64,000 nt of DNA from positions 248,001-312,000 of the forward strand of contig JAOAKQ010000001.1 in the NCBI GenBank assembly GCA_026419835.1, in the 5' to 3' direction. The position numbers were made by a program, and so were the translations under genes. This document shows, piece by piece, positions 1 through 9,297 of the stretch (the stretch's first letter is position 1; every line of letters begins with the position of its first letter). This DNA comes from Sulfolobales archaeon. Lineage in GTDB: Archaea; Thermoproteota; Thermoprotei_A; Sulfolobales; NBVN01. The notes beneath the pieces were generated by a model. The model did not search any database. It was not told the origin of the DNA and saw only the letters and a list, made by a program, of their open reading frames with translations.

Positions 1-1029
1 TAATAGCAGCACTCTATCTCTTGCGGAAAGTCTCGATACTTGGTTCGAGTATCCTATGTGGGGTCTGAATCCGCTAATTAGTAGTGCTAGTATAGAGAAG
101 AAGCTAAGCCACCTGTACGCTGGCGAGAAAATTGAGAGAGCTATAAAGAGTGCCGGAATAGCTAGGCTCACAGCTCTGTGCACCTCCACGGTAGTTAGAG
201 ACCTAACTACGTGCCCCCCGTCGAGCTGCCCCACCGGCATTAAGTTTGCGAAGTGTATTAAGAGTAGGAGCATTGAAGCAAGAGCGGCTGGGTGAAGTAG
301 TATGATAGCGTCCTCTACTCGAGGAATGAAGTCTGTGAGTAGGAGTAGGTACATAGCCATTGGAACGAAGCCTATTGGAGATACGTCTTCACACATTAGT
401 TCACCGAGTCTTACCACTGGGGATAACCTCATAGAGATCAGCAGCGCCATGAACGATACTGCGACACCGACCGATGGTCCTGAAAGACCGAGAAGAGCGA
501 GAGACTTTCTATCACGCGGTAAGAACCTCGTCGTAATCACAGCTCCGAAGGTCCCCAGAGGTGAAACTACTGGTGCTGGAATAAAGAGCGGTAGGGGTGT
601 TGGAATACCAGCTCTTGTAGATGTGACGGAGTGCCCCAGCTCGTGAAGTGCCAGTGGAACTAGTACTGATAGTGTAAATGTAGCTACAGATGCTGGAACT
701 CCGCTCAAATCTCCCCCCAGACACTCGTAGAATGATATACTGCTAAAGTAGCCTGTCGCAGCTACCGCTGCGAAAGTAGCTACCGCTAGAGCGTAGTATA
801 CGGTCTTTCGAAGCTCTCCTACGCCCACTCTAATTACGCGCACTATTTCCTGACCGGACCTGATGGTTAGTAGGGGCTGGTACCCAAGTCCAACCAACTC
901 TCTAAAGACTTCGTCGAAGTACCTCTCGATACTACCACTCGTAACTACGTACTCTAGGAAGGAATGCGATTCGTAAGTTATCTCTACACTAGCGTACCTT
1001 GCGAGTACTCTCTCAACCTCTTCTCTCAA
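1..1029 (-). CDS. Site-2 protease (M50) membrane metalloprotease, 3' end outside window
   Basis: The reading frame is open from a TTG at 1029, which overlaps the rpoK stop codon (TTGA), to the window edge, so the C-terminus is missing. After an approximately 80-residue soluble N-terminal part come several hydrophobic segments, a zinc-binding HELGH motif and, further on, the second signature [12 protein letters not shown], whose Asp is the third metal ligand. These two motifs in membrane segments define M50 (site-2 protease-like) intramembrane peptidases, which cut transmembrane substrates. Short ORFs on the plus strand here are antisense shadows. The substrate is unknown; overlap with rpoK suggests cotranscription. 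Confidence 0.85.
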   Translation of the reverse strand, partial: MREEVERVLARYASVEITYESHSFLEYVVTSGSIERYFDEVFRELVGLGYQPLLTIRSGQEIVRVIRVGVGELRKTVYYALAVATFAAVAATGYFSSISFYECLGGDLSGVPASVATFTLSVLVPLALHELGHSVTSTRAGIPTPLPLFIPAPVVSPLGTFGAVITTRFLPRDRKSLALLGLSGPSVGVAVSFMALLISMRLSPVVRLGELMCEDVSPIGFVPMAMYLLLLTDFIPRVEDAIILLHPAALASMLLLLIHFANLMPVGQLDGGHVVRSLTTVEVHRAVSLAIPALFIALSIFSPAYRWLSFFSILALLISGFRPHIGYSNQVSRLSARDRVLLL

Positions 1030-1328
1030 AGCGAGACCTCACCAAAGATTCTTTTTTCAGCCTCTATCAAGTGAGACACCGGTACCAGCTCCCTAAGTCC
1101 GTTGGGAAGTCTTCTGACTATAGTAAACGGGAGAACTCCTCTCAAAAGCTCCTGCCTAGCTATAAAAACAAAGTCCTTACTAGGTAGCTTACTGACATCT
1201 ATCAAAGGCCTCGCACCCATAGTTAGCTGAAGAGCTCTAGCCCCAATAACTCTAGCCTTTTCAAATTTCGTTAACTTGGGTAGCCATACCCGCACACTCG
1301 CACTCGAAGAGGTTTCTCTGGATGGCAT
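1026..1328 (-). CDS. rpoK: DNA-directed RNA polymerase subunit K (Rpo6/RpoK)
   Basis: The 100-residue product carries the subunit K/RPB6 core: a K[18 protein letters not shown] stretch followed by an [18 protein letters not shown] block. It is the small assembly subunit of archaeal RNA polymerase, wedging the beta-prime-like subunit. The length is a little over the family norm because of a Ser-rich N-terminus. ATG at 1328 is preceded by a G-rich ribosome site, and a TATA-like element lies near 1370. The downstream membrane protease gene overlaps its stop codon. Confidence 0.93.
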   Translation of the reverse strand: MPSRETSSSASVRVWLPKLTKFEKARVIGARALQLTMGARPLIDVSKLPSKDFVFIARQELLRGVLPFTIVRRLPNGLRELVPVSHLIEAEKRIFGEVSL

Positions 1329-1398
1329 CGCGCTACTCCCCCCAGACTTTCAGATAGCGCAGCTAGCTTATATCCGCAAGACACATCACAAGAGTACG

Positions 1399-1454
1399 GC
1401 CATCAGAATCCCAGCTTAAATCACTTCTCATAGCTTTTAACCTTCATCATCAAA
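1399..1454 (-). ncRNA. Candidate C/D box guide sRNA
   Basis: On the minus strand, ATGATGA (1450-1444, a perfect box C) is followed by about 12 nt, a D'-like ATGA, two bases, a C'-like GTGATTT, about 11 nt and a box D CTGA (1406-1403). Total length near 56 nt and the two roughly 12-nt spacers match archaeal C/D methylation guides. It lies in a 419-bp gap between trpS and rpoK. D' and C' deviate from consensus, no target was identified, and chance occurrence of such short boxes cannot be excluded. Confidence 0.4.
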
Positions 1455-1606
1455 CATCTCCGGCGGTTCCAGGAGTACCGATAGATCTACCGTTCTCGAC
1501 TATATATTTTATCGAGATCGTTTTGAGCTAGTATAACGTTCGAGAGGGTGGAAGATCTCTGCACATGAATCAGTAAGTGGGTAATGGAATACGTCAGAAA
1601 GAATAA

Positions 1607-1738
1607 GCGCCTACCGCCGGCACAGCCAGCCGAGGGCATGGCAGACAGGCGCAGCCCTCAGCGACCAGGCAGCCCCCGCGATACGGGGAGGGAAGAGCTA
1701 GCGTAATGGAAGTTTACGAGTTTACACTAGCCTAGCTC
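1607..1738. other. GC-rich stretch with three inverted repeats (possible structured RNA)
   Basis: This part of the 1329-1747 intergenic region holds three exact inverted repeats: GCGCCT/AGGCGC (1607-1612 with 1647-1652), CCCCG/CGGGG (1674-1678 with 1684-1688, loop of five) and GAGCTAG/CTAGCTC (1695-1701 with 1732-1738). All frames contain stops. It begins just past the trpS stop, so it could be an independent RNA or the trpS 3' end. It does not match the SRP, RNase P or 5S RNA signatures I know. Strand is undetermined. Confidence 0.3.
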
Positions 1739-1747
1739 AGAACGGTG

Positions 1748-2893
1748 CTACCGCCTCATCTTGGGCTCACCGAATTTCGACCTTATGAGGTACCGGTCTA
1801 GTCTATCCTTTTCCCTCTCTCTCTTTTCCTGAAAATCTCTTAGGAATTTCCAGACTCTCGAAGCTAGCTCCGCTTTACACTCTCCACACAGTAGAGAACC
1901 GGTACGGCAGTTCCAGTATCTCTCCGAGAGCTTCACATCGTCTTCTTCAAACAGCATCTCGTACATCTTAAAGACAGAGCAGCGGTCTGGGTTGCCTCCC
2001 AGCTTTCTATGAAGTTCTACAGTGGGCTGGCCGCCCGTAAAGGCTTTCATAATCTTCTGAGCCGCTACGTCAGGAGGGTCGGTGGTGTATACTGCGGTTT
2101 CAGGTTTTGAAGACGACATCTTACCTCCCGGACCTAGTCCCGGTAGTAGCTTGTTGTGTATTTGAGAAGGTTTAGGGTAGTTGAGGCTCTGAGCTACATC
2201 TCTAGCTATTCTCCAGTACGGATCCTGGTCTATACCTGCCGGTATTAGGACGTACGTCTCCTCTCCGTATAGCTCCGTCGGTAGGAAGCACACAGCTATC
2301 TGAAGTACTGGGTAGAATACCAACCCAACGTTCGTTGAATCTGTGAACCCGAAAGTAGCTCTCTGAGTTGAGTAGGTGATTTTCTTCGCTACTCTCACCG
2401 CTATTGAGTAGAGGTAGCCTATATCTTCAGAGTCTATGATAATGTGCGTTTTCCTAGGATCGAATCCGAGTGCTACTAGGTCGAGAGAATTTTCGTATGC
2501 GAATCTGTTGCTCTCCGGGAGGTCTAGTCTTTCTTCGTGCAGAAACTTCTCATCGTCAGTCATCTGAAAGAATAGCTCGAGGCCAAGTCTATCTTGAAGC
2601 CACTTAGTGAATACCCAGGGTAGGATGTGGCCTAGGTGAGTATAGCCTGAGGGCCCTCTACCAGTATACAGTGCGCACCTACGTCCAGCTTCGTACATGT
2701 TTAAGTATACATCCAGATCTCGGTGAGAGTAGAATACCCTCCTTCTTAGCATAGCGTTAGACTCTCCAGCAAGTCTCTCGAGTTTACCGACCTCTAGATC
2801 CGTTAAAGGCTTAGCACCGAAAACTTTCAGTAACCTCTCGTAGTCTACGAATGCTTCAGCGGCCCAGGGACCTACCTCAACACGCTCTTCCAC
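1748..2893 (-). CDS. trpS: Tryptophanyl-tRNA synthetase
   Basis: A class I aminoacyl-tRNA synthetase charging tRNA-Trp. The HIGH-type motif is GPSGYTHLGH (about residue 80-90) and the KMSKS-type motif KMSSSKPETA (about residue 258), each placed as in archaeal/eukaryotic TrpRS. Further family blocks are a MTDDEKFL segment and IPAGIDQDPYWRIARD. At 381 residues it has the usual archaeal length. The N-terminus before the Rossmann fold is the archaeal-type extension. It is the first gene of a minus-strand run leading, across a 419-bp gap, to rpoK. Confidence 0.95.
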   Translation of the reverse strand: MEERVEVGPWAAEAFVDYERLLKVFGAKPLTDLEVGKLERLAGESNAMLRRRVFYSHRDLDVYLNMYEAGRRCALYTGRGPSGYTHLGHILPWVFTKWLQDRLGLELFFQMTDDEKFLHEERLDLPESNRFAYENSLDLVALGFDPRKTHIIIDSEDIGYLYSIAVRVAKKITYSTQRATFGFTDSTNVGLVFYPVLQIAVCFLPTELYGEETYVLIPAGIDQDPYWRIARDVAQSLNYPKPSQIHNKLLPGLGPGGKMSSSKPETAVYTTDPPDVAAQKIMKAFTGGQPTVELHRKLGGNPDRCSVFKMYEMLFEEDDVKLSERYWNCRTGSLLCGECKAELASRVWKFLRDFQEKREREKDRLDRYLIRSKFGEPKMRR

Positions 2894-3001
2894 AATACTG
2901 AAACACCAAGAACACAGTGCACGCAGTGGTTTTTAAGTAGGAGGACCTGGAGAAAGTAGCTGAAGCGGTGGGAAGGCGCTGACGATCTCTCTATCTACGC
3001 A

Positions 3002-4102
3002 CTAAGTCTTCGAGATCTTAGATAGAGTGCTGGCACTAACTTCAGCGTACCCCCCAACCACCTTCGAACCTGCGAGCTTAGCTCTCTGAGTGCGGGTAAG
3101 TATCTGCAGTGGCACGAAGTACTTGCTTTCCGCTCTGTAAACAGCGGAAGCACCTCCTTCTATTATCTTCAATCCCCTTAAAATCTTCGTAGCAACGGTT
3201 GCCGAAGTCTTCAATTCGCAGTCTAAGATGTAGAAATCTCCCTCACGCTCTAGGCGCTTTCCTAGAGCGGAGTCTAGACAAGCGCTCAACCTCTCTATAG
3301 ATTCCCTAAAAGCTTTCGTAACCCAGAGAAAGTAGCTGTAGTTTAAGGGCATGAAAGCCGCGTACTCGGGTCCCTCAACATCTATAGCGTACTCTATGAC
3401 GTACGTAGCTTCGTATAGGTCGAGAACGCCGGCATCGTAGCTAGGTACGTACGTCTTGTCCTCTATAGACTTGAGGGACTCAATCTTAAGTTCCCTGACC
3501 ACGTCGCTTTCCGCTACCTTAGAGACGGACTTACCGAAGTACTTCAAAACGCAGAAGTCTACACTGTAGCGCACTACCTCCTCTAGAGGTACCGAGCCCC
3601 AGCCAATTAGTTTGGGTGCTACAACCTCTCTAATAGTGCCAGAGTTCACCATGTCGCTTATGAACTCCAGGACCTCCTGACCGAGGGACCCGGCGAGGGA
3701 CCTGGGCGTGTACTTAGCTAAGGCGGATGAGAGCAGTAGTGTGTGTTCTTCTTTAAAAAGCGTAGTTAGCTCTCTAACTATCTCTAGGACTACGTGAAAT
3801 ATGTGTCGAGATGTTTTTCTTGGTTTGAGGTCCGCTAGCTCAACGCAGTTAGCGCAGTTCTGTACGTAGGCTTCGACACCCAGAACCCCTCTGTCCAGCT
3901 TACTGAAGTCCACCGGATCTACCGTAGTGTAGAACTCGAAGCTTACTCCGAGAGTTTTAAGCGCTCTGAGGAGTATGCCACTAGATACCAGGGCCTCAGC
4001 ACCGACATCTCCGACCACTACTTGAAACTCTCCCCTACGAATGCGCTCCAATAAGTTTTTGAGCTGGTACTGGTCTTTCTTTTGCTGTACAGCAAGTCCC
4101 AA
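3002..4102 (-). CDS. RecJ-like (archaeal Cdc45/RecJdbh-type) protein lacking DHH motifs
   Basis: The N-terminal segment VVVGDVGAEALVSSGILLRA resembles the start of DHH-family RecJ proteins, where a DxDG..SSA pattern binds metal, but the acidic pair is not kept. No DHH triad was found in the 366 residues. Position eight bases downstream of uS15 matches the common archaeal uS15-RecJ linkage. In Crenarchaeota a catalytically dead RecJ homologue acts as the Cdc45-like partner of GINS and MCM at the replication fork, and this is the best guess. Function is inferred from weak similarity plus context. Alternative: an unrelated hypothetical protein. Confidence 0.5.
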   Translation of the reverse strand: MGLAVQQKKDQYQLKNLLERIRRGEFQVVVGDVGAEALVSSGILLRALKTLGVSFEFYTTVDPVDFSKLDRGVLGVEAYVQNCANCVELADLKPRKTSRHIFHVVLEIVRELTTLFKEEHTLLLSSALAKYTPRSLAGSLGQEVLEFISDMVNSGTIREVVAPKLIGWGSVPLEEVVRYSVDFCVLKYFGKSVSKVAESDVVRELKIESLKSIEDKTYVPSYDAGVLDLYEATYVIEYAIDVEGPEYAAFMPLNYSYFLWVTKAFRESIERLSACLDSALGKRLEREGDFYILDCELKTSATVATKILRGLKIIEGGASAVYRAESKYFVPLQILTRTQRAKLAGSKVVGGYAEVSASTLSKISKT

Positions 4103-4110
4103 AAAACTCC

Positions 4111-4590
4111 CTACTTACTGCTCTCTAACCTATATAAGGGCTGAGAAACAAGTACGGAAGCTTCTTCAGGTTTGTAGCTCCAGTCTTCCGGGAGCTTCCC
4201 GATTCTCTTGTAGTACTTAACTAGTCTATGTATCTTAGACTCTATCTCTACGAGGCCGTCCAGGCTGTGGGTGTCTTTGGGGTTGACGGCTAGATGATTG
4301 CGTAGGTTCACCGCTCTCTTCATTAAGTTATAGAGGTCCTCGGGTACGGTCAACTTGATACCGTGCTTCTCAAGGATCTCACCGATCTTCTGCCCAGCAA
4401 CGGTCTTAGCTAGAGGTACGCCATACTGATCTCTCAGTATCACACCTATCATAGATGGTGGGTAGCCCTTCCTAGCTAGCTCCACAACGATAGCCTCCGC
4501 TTCTTCAGGTGTGAACTGAATCCACCTAGGAGCTATACCGGAAGACGGTCTAGTAGAGTGCGACTGACCCTTCTTTTTCTTCTTATTCAT
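4111..4590 (-). CDS. rpsO: 30S ribosomal protein uS15
   Basis: The 159-residue product matches archaeal/eukaryotic uS15: a Lys-rich N-terminus, the PPSMIGVILRDQYGVPLAK block, then the conserved LYNLMKRAVNLRNHLAVNPKD(T)H and SKIHRLVKYYKRIGKLPEDW segments that contact 16S rRNA helix 22. Archaeal forms are about 150 residues, as here. ATG at 4590 has an A-rich leader with TTTTTAAG about 40 bases upstream as a possible TATA box. The RecJ-like gene follows after eight bases, so the two are probably cotranscribed. Confidence 0.95.
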   Translation of the reverse strand: MNKKKKKGQSHSTRPSSGIAPRWIQFTPEEAEAIVVELARKGYPPSMIGVILRDQYGVPLAKTVAGQKIGEILEKHGIKLTVPEDLYNLMKRAVNLRNHLAVNPKDTHSLDGLVEIESKIHRLVKYYKRIGKLPEDWSYKPEEASVLVSQPLYRLESSK

Positions 4591-4727
4591 ACTTACTTCA
4601 GCACCCCCAGTGCTTAACTCAGAAGCTTAAAAAGTTGGTGAACTTTCCCCCGTATACCTAGGCTGTAGCACTGCGAGCTATTCGCGAATCATTCGGGTAG
4701 GTGGGTAGTTCTGGAGGCTTTCCTCAA

Positions 4728-5402
4728 CTACAGCGAGATCTCTTCACCAGGTTTAAGAACTACTACTTCAACGTTAACTCCTCTCTTCTTAACTTCCTCT
4801 ATGAACTCCTGGGGCGTTCCCCACAAGACGGGGAAGGTTCCGTAGTGCATTGGAATCGCGTACCTAGGTCTGATAAGGTCCACCGCTAGTGCGGCTTCCC
4901 TCGGGCCCATAGTGAAGTGGCCTCCGATAGGTACTAGAGCTACTTTAGGTCTGTAGAGTTCCCCCACGATCTTCATATCGTAGAACACTCCGGTATCACC
5001 AGCATGGTACAGAGATTCCTCTCCAGACGCTATAACTACTCCCGTTGGAGCTCCTCGAGTTGATGAGTGGAGAGCTGGTGTAAGAACTGCTGTGAGTTCA
5101 GCACTGAGTTTCACCGGTCCGCCGATGTTAGCTCCTATAGCTTTATTCGCACCCACTCTCTCACCTATGTACGAAGCTATCTCGTATATCGAGAAGACCT
5201 TAGCTTTCTGAGATACCTTCAGTACTTCAATAGCGTCCCCTATGTGGTCTCCGTGGTCGTGCGTAACTACGACGAAATCTACGTCTACGAAGTCCTCGGG
5301 CCTGCTCCGGTGAACCGGGTTGCTGAGCCACGGGTCCACTAGAAACTTCAACCCACCGATTTCTAGGTAGAATGCCGAGTGACCGAGCCACCTAATCTTC
5401 AC
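4728..5402 (-). CDS. Metallo-beta-lactamase-fold hydrolase, UPF0173 family
   Basis: The 224 residues begin with IRWLGHSAFYLEIGG and FLVDPWLSNP, followed by the metal motif THDHGDHIGDA, a HAGDTGVFYDM block and PMHYGTFP near the end. This is the order typical of the UPF0173/YtkL metal-dependent hydrolases, a metallo-beta-lactamase subgroup of unknown substrate. All metal ligands appear to be present. It lies between uS15 (divergent gap of 137 bases) and tmcA. The substrate is not predictable from sequence. Confidence 0.88.
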   Translation of the reverse strand: MKIRWLGHSAFYLEIGGLKFLVDPWLSNPVHRSRPEDFVDVDFVVVTHDHGDHIGDAIEVLKVSQKAKVFSIYEIASYIGERVGANKAIGANIGGPVKLSAELTAVLTPALHSSTRGAPTGVVIASGEESLYHAGDTGVFYDMKIVGELYRPKVALVPIGGHFTMGPREAALAVDLIRPRYAIPMHYGTFPVLWGTPQEFIEEVKKRGVNVEVVVLKPGEEISL

Positions 5403-5439
5403 GTAGCTCCCCGCATATATCCGAGGTAGTTTTTAAAGT

Positions 5440-7905
5440 TTAGCTAGCGGTAAAAGGCTCTCCTAGGAGTAGGTTTAGAGCCTTAACGAGTGAACTCCTA
5501 ACAATGTTAGCTGCTGACGCCCTACTAACGCCGAATTCCTCGCTAACAACCTCCCAGGGTTTACCCTGCAGTATTTTAGCTATTAGTGCCCGACAGCTCT
5601 TCTGGTCTAGGTACCTAAGCTTCCCCCCAAACACCAGCTTCTTCACAGCTAGTACTGCTGCGTCGAACACTGCTTCAAGTGTGAACACCGCCGTTGAGTA
5701 GAGCGAGAGCCTCTCGAGCTGAGTCTCTTTGAGTTTAACTAGTTCAAATGCTTTAAGAGGTCTCTCGACGGATCTAATTATTAGGTACGCCGCATCAGTT
5801 TCAAAATCTCTGTAAACCACCGGTAGAGACTCAACAAACTTCACTATGAAGTCCTCCAGAGAGTCCTCGATTTCCTTTACCCACAGCTCAGTGAGTGGGT
5901 ACACTACCAGAGCCGTATACTCTCCACTCACCGGGTTTCTCTCTGGGGATAGATGAACTACCTTAAAGCCGTTCTTAAGCCAGTAGTTGAGGAGTTCGTA
6001 GGTAACTCCGAAACCAGCACCAACCCAATCGTAACCTCTGGATGCCGCTTCACCGACTATTCTCTTGATGAACTCGGAACCTATACCCATTCCCTGAGCG
6101 TCTATGTGCACAGCTATTCTAACAACTCTCCACCCAACTCCCTTCCCATACACCTTCTTTCTCAGGTGCTTGAGTAGTCTATCGGGTATTATATTTCCAG
6201 AGATCTTTTCCCCTCTAAGCAGTTCTTCTACGTGCTCATCGGCTAGACCGCCCTCCTCAGCTAGCTGAGCAGCCGCTACGACCTTCCCATTCTTTAGTAC
6301 CATAGCTCTAACCGCGTGGTGCGGTGCGTCAGCTATCATACCCAGGTCGTCGGGCTCGTTTCTATAGTGAGCTAGAACGTAGATTCCGAAGAGCTGCCTG
6401 AGGATCTCTTCGTTTTCCGGTTTGAATAGCTCCGCCGGCTCGTAAGCTACATAGGAGTACTCACCTCTCTTTACTAGCTCGAAGTCTTCGCTAGATAGCT
6501 CCGCCGGCTCTGCGTTTAGGAGTAGTACGTCGAACTGGAACTTCTCGATCGGGTCGTCTATAGAGTATCTTATCGGCTCACTCATCTCTACTATCGATAG
6601 CTTAGTCTTTCTGTCTTCTTTAATTCTCTTGAGAAAGCGCACCGAGAAGCCTCGGCCGGCACCTTCGTAGCCATGTATTGTCGTAGAGAATATGGTGCGC
6701 CGGAACTTCCCCCATATCTTGTGGAGTAGGGGGACCGGTATACCAGCTGCCTCATCGACAACGACTATATCTACATCTAGCTTAAGAATGTCGAGCGGTG
6801 GCCAGTACTCTAAGCTGAATCTATCACCCTTAATCTCTATTAGGAAACCCTTCTTCTCTATGACCCTGTACCTCTCTTTAAGTGCTTCGAGAGCTTTAGT
6901 AGCGAGATTCATCATTGACTGAATAGAGCTAGGTTCGTTAGCGGTTACGGCCACCCTAACTCTATTCTTGTACTTCAGAAGCTCCCTTATGAGACCGACG
7001 ACAGCTATTCCTACTGCGGAAGACTTCCCCCTACCTCTATCAGCAACAACTACCAGTACCTGGTGTTTGAAGTCTTTAAATCTCTCCACCATATTCTTCT
7101 CTACAGCTTCGATAACCTCTACCTGGTCTTGAGTTAGAGCGAGCTTGTAGAGTTCTTCTGGGAACAGCCTCTCCCTGGGTATTATTAGCTCCCTCTTCCC
7201 GCGGACTCCCTCAGCGATCTCTCCACTAGGTTCTCTCTTCAACAACCTACCGCTATCTACATCGTAAATTAAGATTCCGCTGTGACTGTAGAGATGGCGT
7301 ATGAACCAAGATATGAAGATATGCCTTGGCTCCGGGTGGTTGGGAACCGTCAAGCTCTGCTTAAATAGAGTTAGTTGCTTAGGCCAGACCTCATGTGGTG
7401 GTGTTAGAAGAACTATGATGCCACCTCCCTCAACGATCCCTATGAGCCTCCCGATATCGTTCGGTCTTAGGTCGTTCAGTAAGTCCATTACTAGAACCTG
7501 CACCGTAGTTCCTAGGTACCTAGCGCTCTTCTCATACACCGAGAACTCTAGCTTTACCCTCGGCATGTCGGGAGTCTTCGTGAAGTGTTTTAAAGCCTTT
7601 CTAGCGATCTCCGCTCTCTCCTGGGCTTCTGAAAACTCGTCGTGGTAGAAGTAGAGAATATTAACGACGCTTCCCTTCGAGATGGAGCTCCTGACTACCT
7701 TAAGATACCTCAGTACCAGCTCCACAGCTAGGCCGACTAGCTTAACTCCGTCTCTTCCACATAGCACAAAGACTCTTCTCTGATTCAGGTTTCTGGCTCT
7801 CTTCACACTCTCCTTAAATACGTAAAGAAACTTGCGGTAATCACCTACGGCGAGTTCTCTAAGCTCCTCTCTTATTCTAGAGAAAGGCTTGCTGGAGTTA
7901 AGCAC
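5440..7905 (-). CDS. tmcA: tRNA(Met) cytidine acetyltransferase TmcA
   Basis: TmcA makes N4-acetylcytidine in RNA using acetyl-CoA and ATP. An N-terminal TmcA domain is followed by a RecD-like ATPase module with the Walker A motif DRGRGKSSAVG and Walker B VVVDEAAGIP, then a GNAT domain (HAVRAMVLKNGK, later RIAVHIDAQGMGIGSEF) and a C-terminal tRNA-binding region. The frame extends to an ATG at 8001, but that would overlap apgM by 104 bases; GTG at 7905 (or TTG 7908) overlaps the apgM stop by only a few bases and is preferred. In hyperthermophiles ac4C is widespread in rRNA and tRNA. Confidence 0.92.
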   Translation of the reverse strand: MLNSSKPFSRIREELRELAVGDYRKFLYVFKESVKRARNLNQRRVFVLCGRDGVKLVGLAVELVLRYLKVVRSSISKGSVVNILYFYHDEFSEAQERAEIARKALKHFTKTPDMPRVKLEFSVYEKSARYLGTTVQVLVMDLLNDLRPNDIGRLIGIVEGGGIIVLLTPPHEVWPKQLTLFKQSLTVPNHPEPRHIFISWFIRHLYSHSGILIYDVDSGRLLKREPSGEIAEGVRGKRELIIPRERLFPEELYKLALTQDQVEVIEAVEKNMVERFKDFKHQVLVVVADRGRGKSSAVGIAVVGLIRELLKYKNRVRVAVTANEPSSIQSMMNLATKALEALKERYRVIEKKGFLIEIKGDRFSLEYWPPLDILKLDVDIVVVDEAAGIPVPLLHKIWGKFRRTIFSTTIHGYEGAGRGFSVRFLKRIKEDRKTKLSIVEMSEPIRYSIDDPIEKFQFDVLLLNAEPAELSSEDFELVKRGEYSYVAYEPAELFKPENEEILRQLFGIYVLAHYRNEPDDLGMIADAPHHAVRAMVLKNGKVVAAAQLAEEGGLADEHVEELLRGEKISGNIIPDRLLKHLRKKVYGKGVGWRVVRIAVHIDAQGMGIGSEFIKRIVGEAASRGYDWVGAGFGVTYELLNYWLKNGFKVVHLSPERNPVSGEYTALVVYPLTELWVKEIEDSLEDFIVKFVESLPVVYRDFETDAAYLIIRSVERPLKAFELVKLKETQLERLSLYSTAVFTLEAVFDAAVLAVKKLVFGGKLRYLDQKSCRALIAKILQGKPWEVVSEEFGVSRASAANIVRSSLVKALNLLLGEPFTAS

Positions 7906-9154
7906 CAAACTTCTCCACCCTACTCGAGTAGTCCATGAGAACCCCGAAGAGCTCCGCGTTCCTGAGTCTACCGAGAGAACCTCTTCTAGCATCCCTCTCA
8001 CTCAGCTTAGTGAACCCATCGGCCATTACCCCGGGAGCGTACAGCATCACCGGCACGGGGTCTGAGGTGTGGTCTCTAATCGTTACCGGTGTTGTGTGGT
8101 CTCCGAGAAACGCTACCACGGTCTTTCCTAAGTCAACTCTATCCACCACGTAGGAGACGGCCTTCAGAACTCTCTCAATGACCGCGACCTTAGCCTCGGG
8201 ATTCCCATCGTGTGATGCCGCATCGGTCCCCTTTACGTGTACGTAGATCAGGTCGTAGCCTCTCCTATAGTACTCCACAGCAGCTCGAGCCTTAGCCATC
8301 AAGTCACTATCTACACCACCAGTAGCTCCCTCGGGGGTTACCGTTTCGAAGCCTAGGAGAGCGCACACACCCTTCACTAGCGCTGTAGCTGAGATGGCCA
8401 CGGCCTTCTCTAGCTTAAGCTCTCTCCGCTCTTGAAGCTTCGGGTACTTCACCATCATGCCGGCACCTCTTAGTAGAATTATGTTAGCTGGGGGTAGACC
8501 GCTTTCAGATCTCCTAACATTCGCTGGGTGTTCTTTAAGTAGCTCGTGCACTCTCCTAGTGAAGACGTTGACTATCCTAGCCATCCTAGCGGCTGGTTCG
8601 CTACTAGTTAGAGGCGCTACTTCCGGAACTCTGACACCCTCTACGTGAGGGTCTGTATCGCTCACAGCATCCGACAGGTTTCCCCCTCTGAAGACCACCG
8701 CTACTCTATGCTCCGTTGCGTGGTAGATCTCGACCCTCGCACCGTCTATCTCGCCGATGTTTTTGTTTAGGTACTCAACCAGTTGCTTAGCTTCCAGTAT
8801 CTTCCTACCGGCTCTTCTATCCACTACGACGAGGTCTTCGCTGACGGTGGCGAAGTTTCCTCTAAACGCTACGTCTCCCGGTCTTAAGGTGGCTCCAGCA
8901 CCTATAGCTTCAAACGGTCCTCTACCTGGGTAGTTACTGAGTGGGTTTATTCCGAAGAGAGCTAGGTGAGCTGTATCACTACCCGGTCTAGTACCCGGTT
9001 GTATAGGGTCCCACAAGCCTATTGAGGATTTAGAGAGAATATCGGCTATCGGACTGAAGTCCACTACCTCGAGGGGTGTTTTCATTCCTAGAGACGGTAC
9101 GGGTCTATCCCCTAGACCGTCCGCAACTACCACCACTACGCTCAGTTCCTTCAA
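7898..9154 (-). CDS. apgM: 2,3-bisphosphoglycerate-independent phosphoglycerate mutase, archaeal type
   Basis: Interconverts 3- and 2-phosphoglycerate in glycolysis and gluconeogenesis. The 418 residues show the alkaline-phosphatase superfamily signature: VVADGLGDRPVPSLGMKTPLE at the N-terminus, the nucleophile region GTRPGSDTAHLALFG, and the late metal site KGTDAASHDGN ... FLGDHTTPVTIRDHTSDPVP. Length fits archaeal ApgM (about 400-420). The start is TTG at 9154. The stop overlaps the probable tmcA start, so the two form an operon. Confidence 0.94.
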   Translation of the reverse strand: MKELSVVVVVADGLGDRPVPSLGMKTPLEVVDFSPIADILSKSSIGLWDPIQPGTRPGSDTAHLALFGINPLSNYPGRGPFEAIGAGATLRPGDVAFRGNFATVSEDLVVVDRRAGRKILEAKQLVEYLNKNIGEIDGARVEIYHATEHRVAVVFRGGNLSDAVSDTDPHVEGVRVPEVAPLTSSEPAARMARIVNVFTRRVHELLKEHPANVRRSESGLPPANIILLRGAGMMVKYPKLQERRELKLEKAVAISATALVKGVCALLGFETVTPEGATGGVDSDLMAKARAAVEYYRRGYDLIYVHVKGTDAASHDGNPEAKVAVIERVLKAVSYVVDRVDLGKTVVAFLGDHTTPVTIRDHTSDPVPVMLYAPGVMADGFTKLSERDARRGSLGRLRNAELFGVLMDYSSRVEKFGA

Positions 9155-9297
9155 CTACCAGCCCCACTATATGTAGCACATCGTCTTATGTTTATTCACA
9201 AGGAACTAAGTAACTAAGTCAACTTACAATAGTTTACGAAATCCTCGGGGTATTAGCGTTAATCCGGGAGAATTCCGCTTTCGGCTGATTGGTTGAG

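Noticed and set aside
56-646. Two plus-strand ORFs at the left edge
   Set aside because: They lie opposite the M50 protease frame, which has HELGH and the second metal motif in the other strand.
7906-8001. N-terminal extension of TmcA to ATG 8001
   Set aside because: It would overlap apgM by 104 bases and adds non-family sequence; GTG 7905 next to the apgM stop is more plausible.
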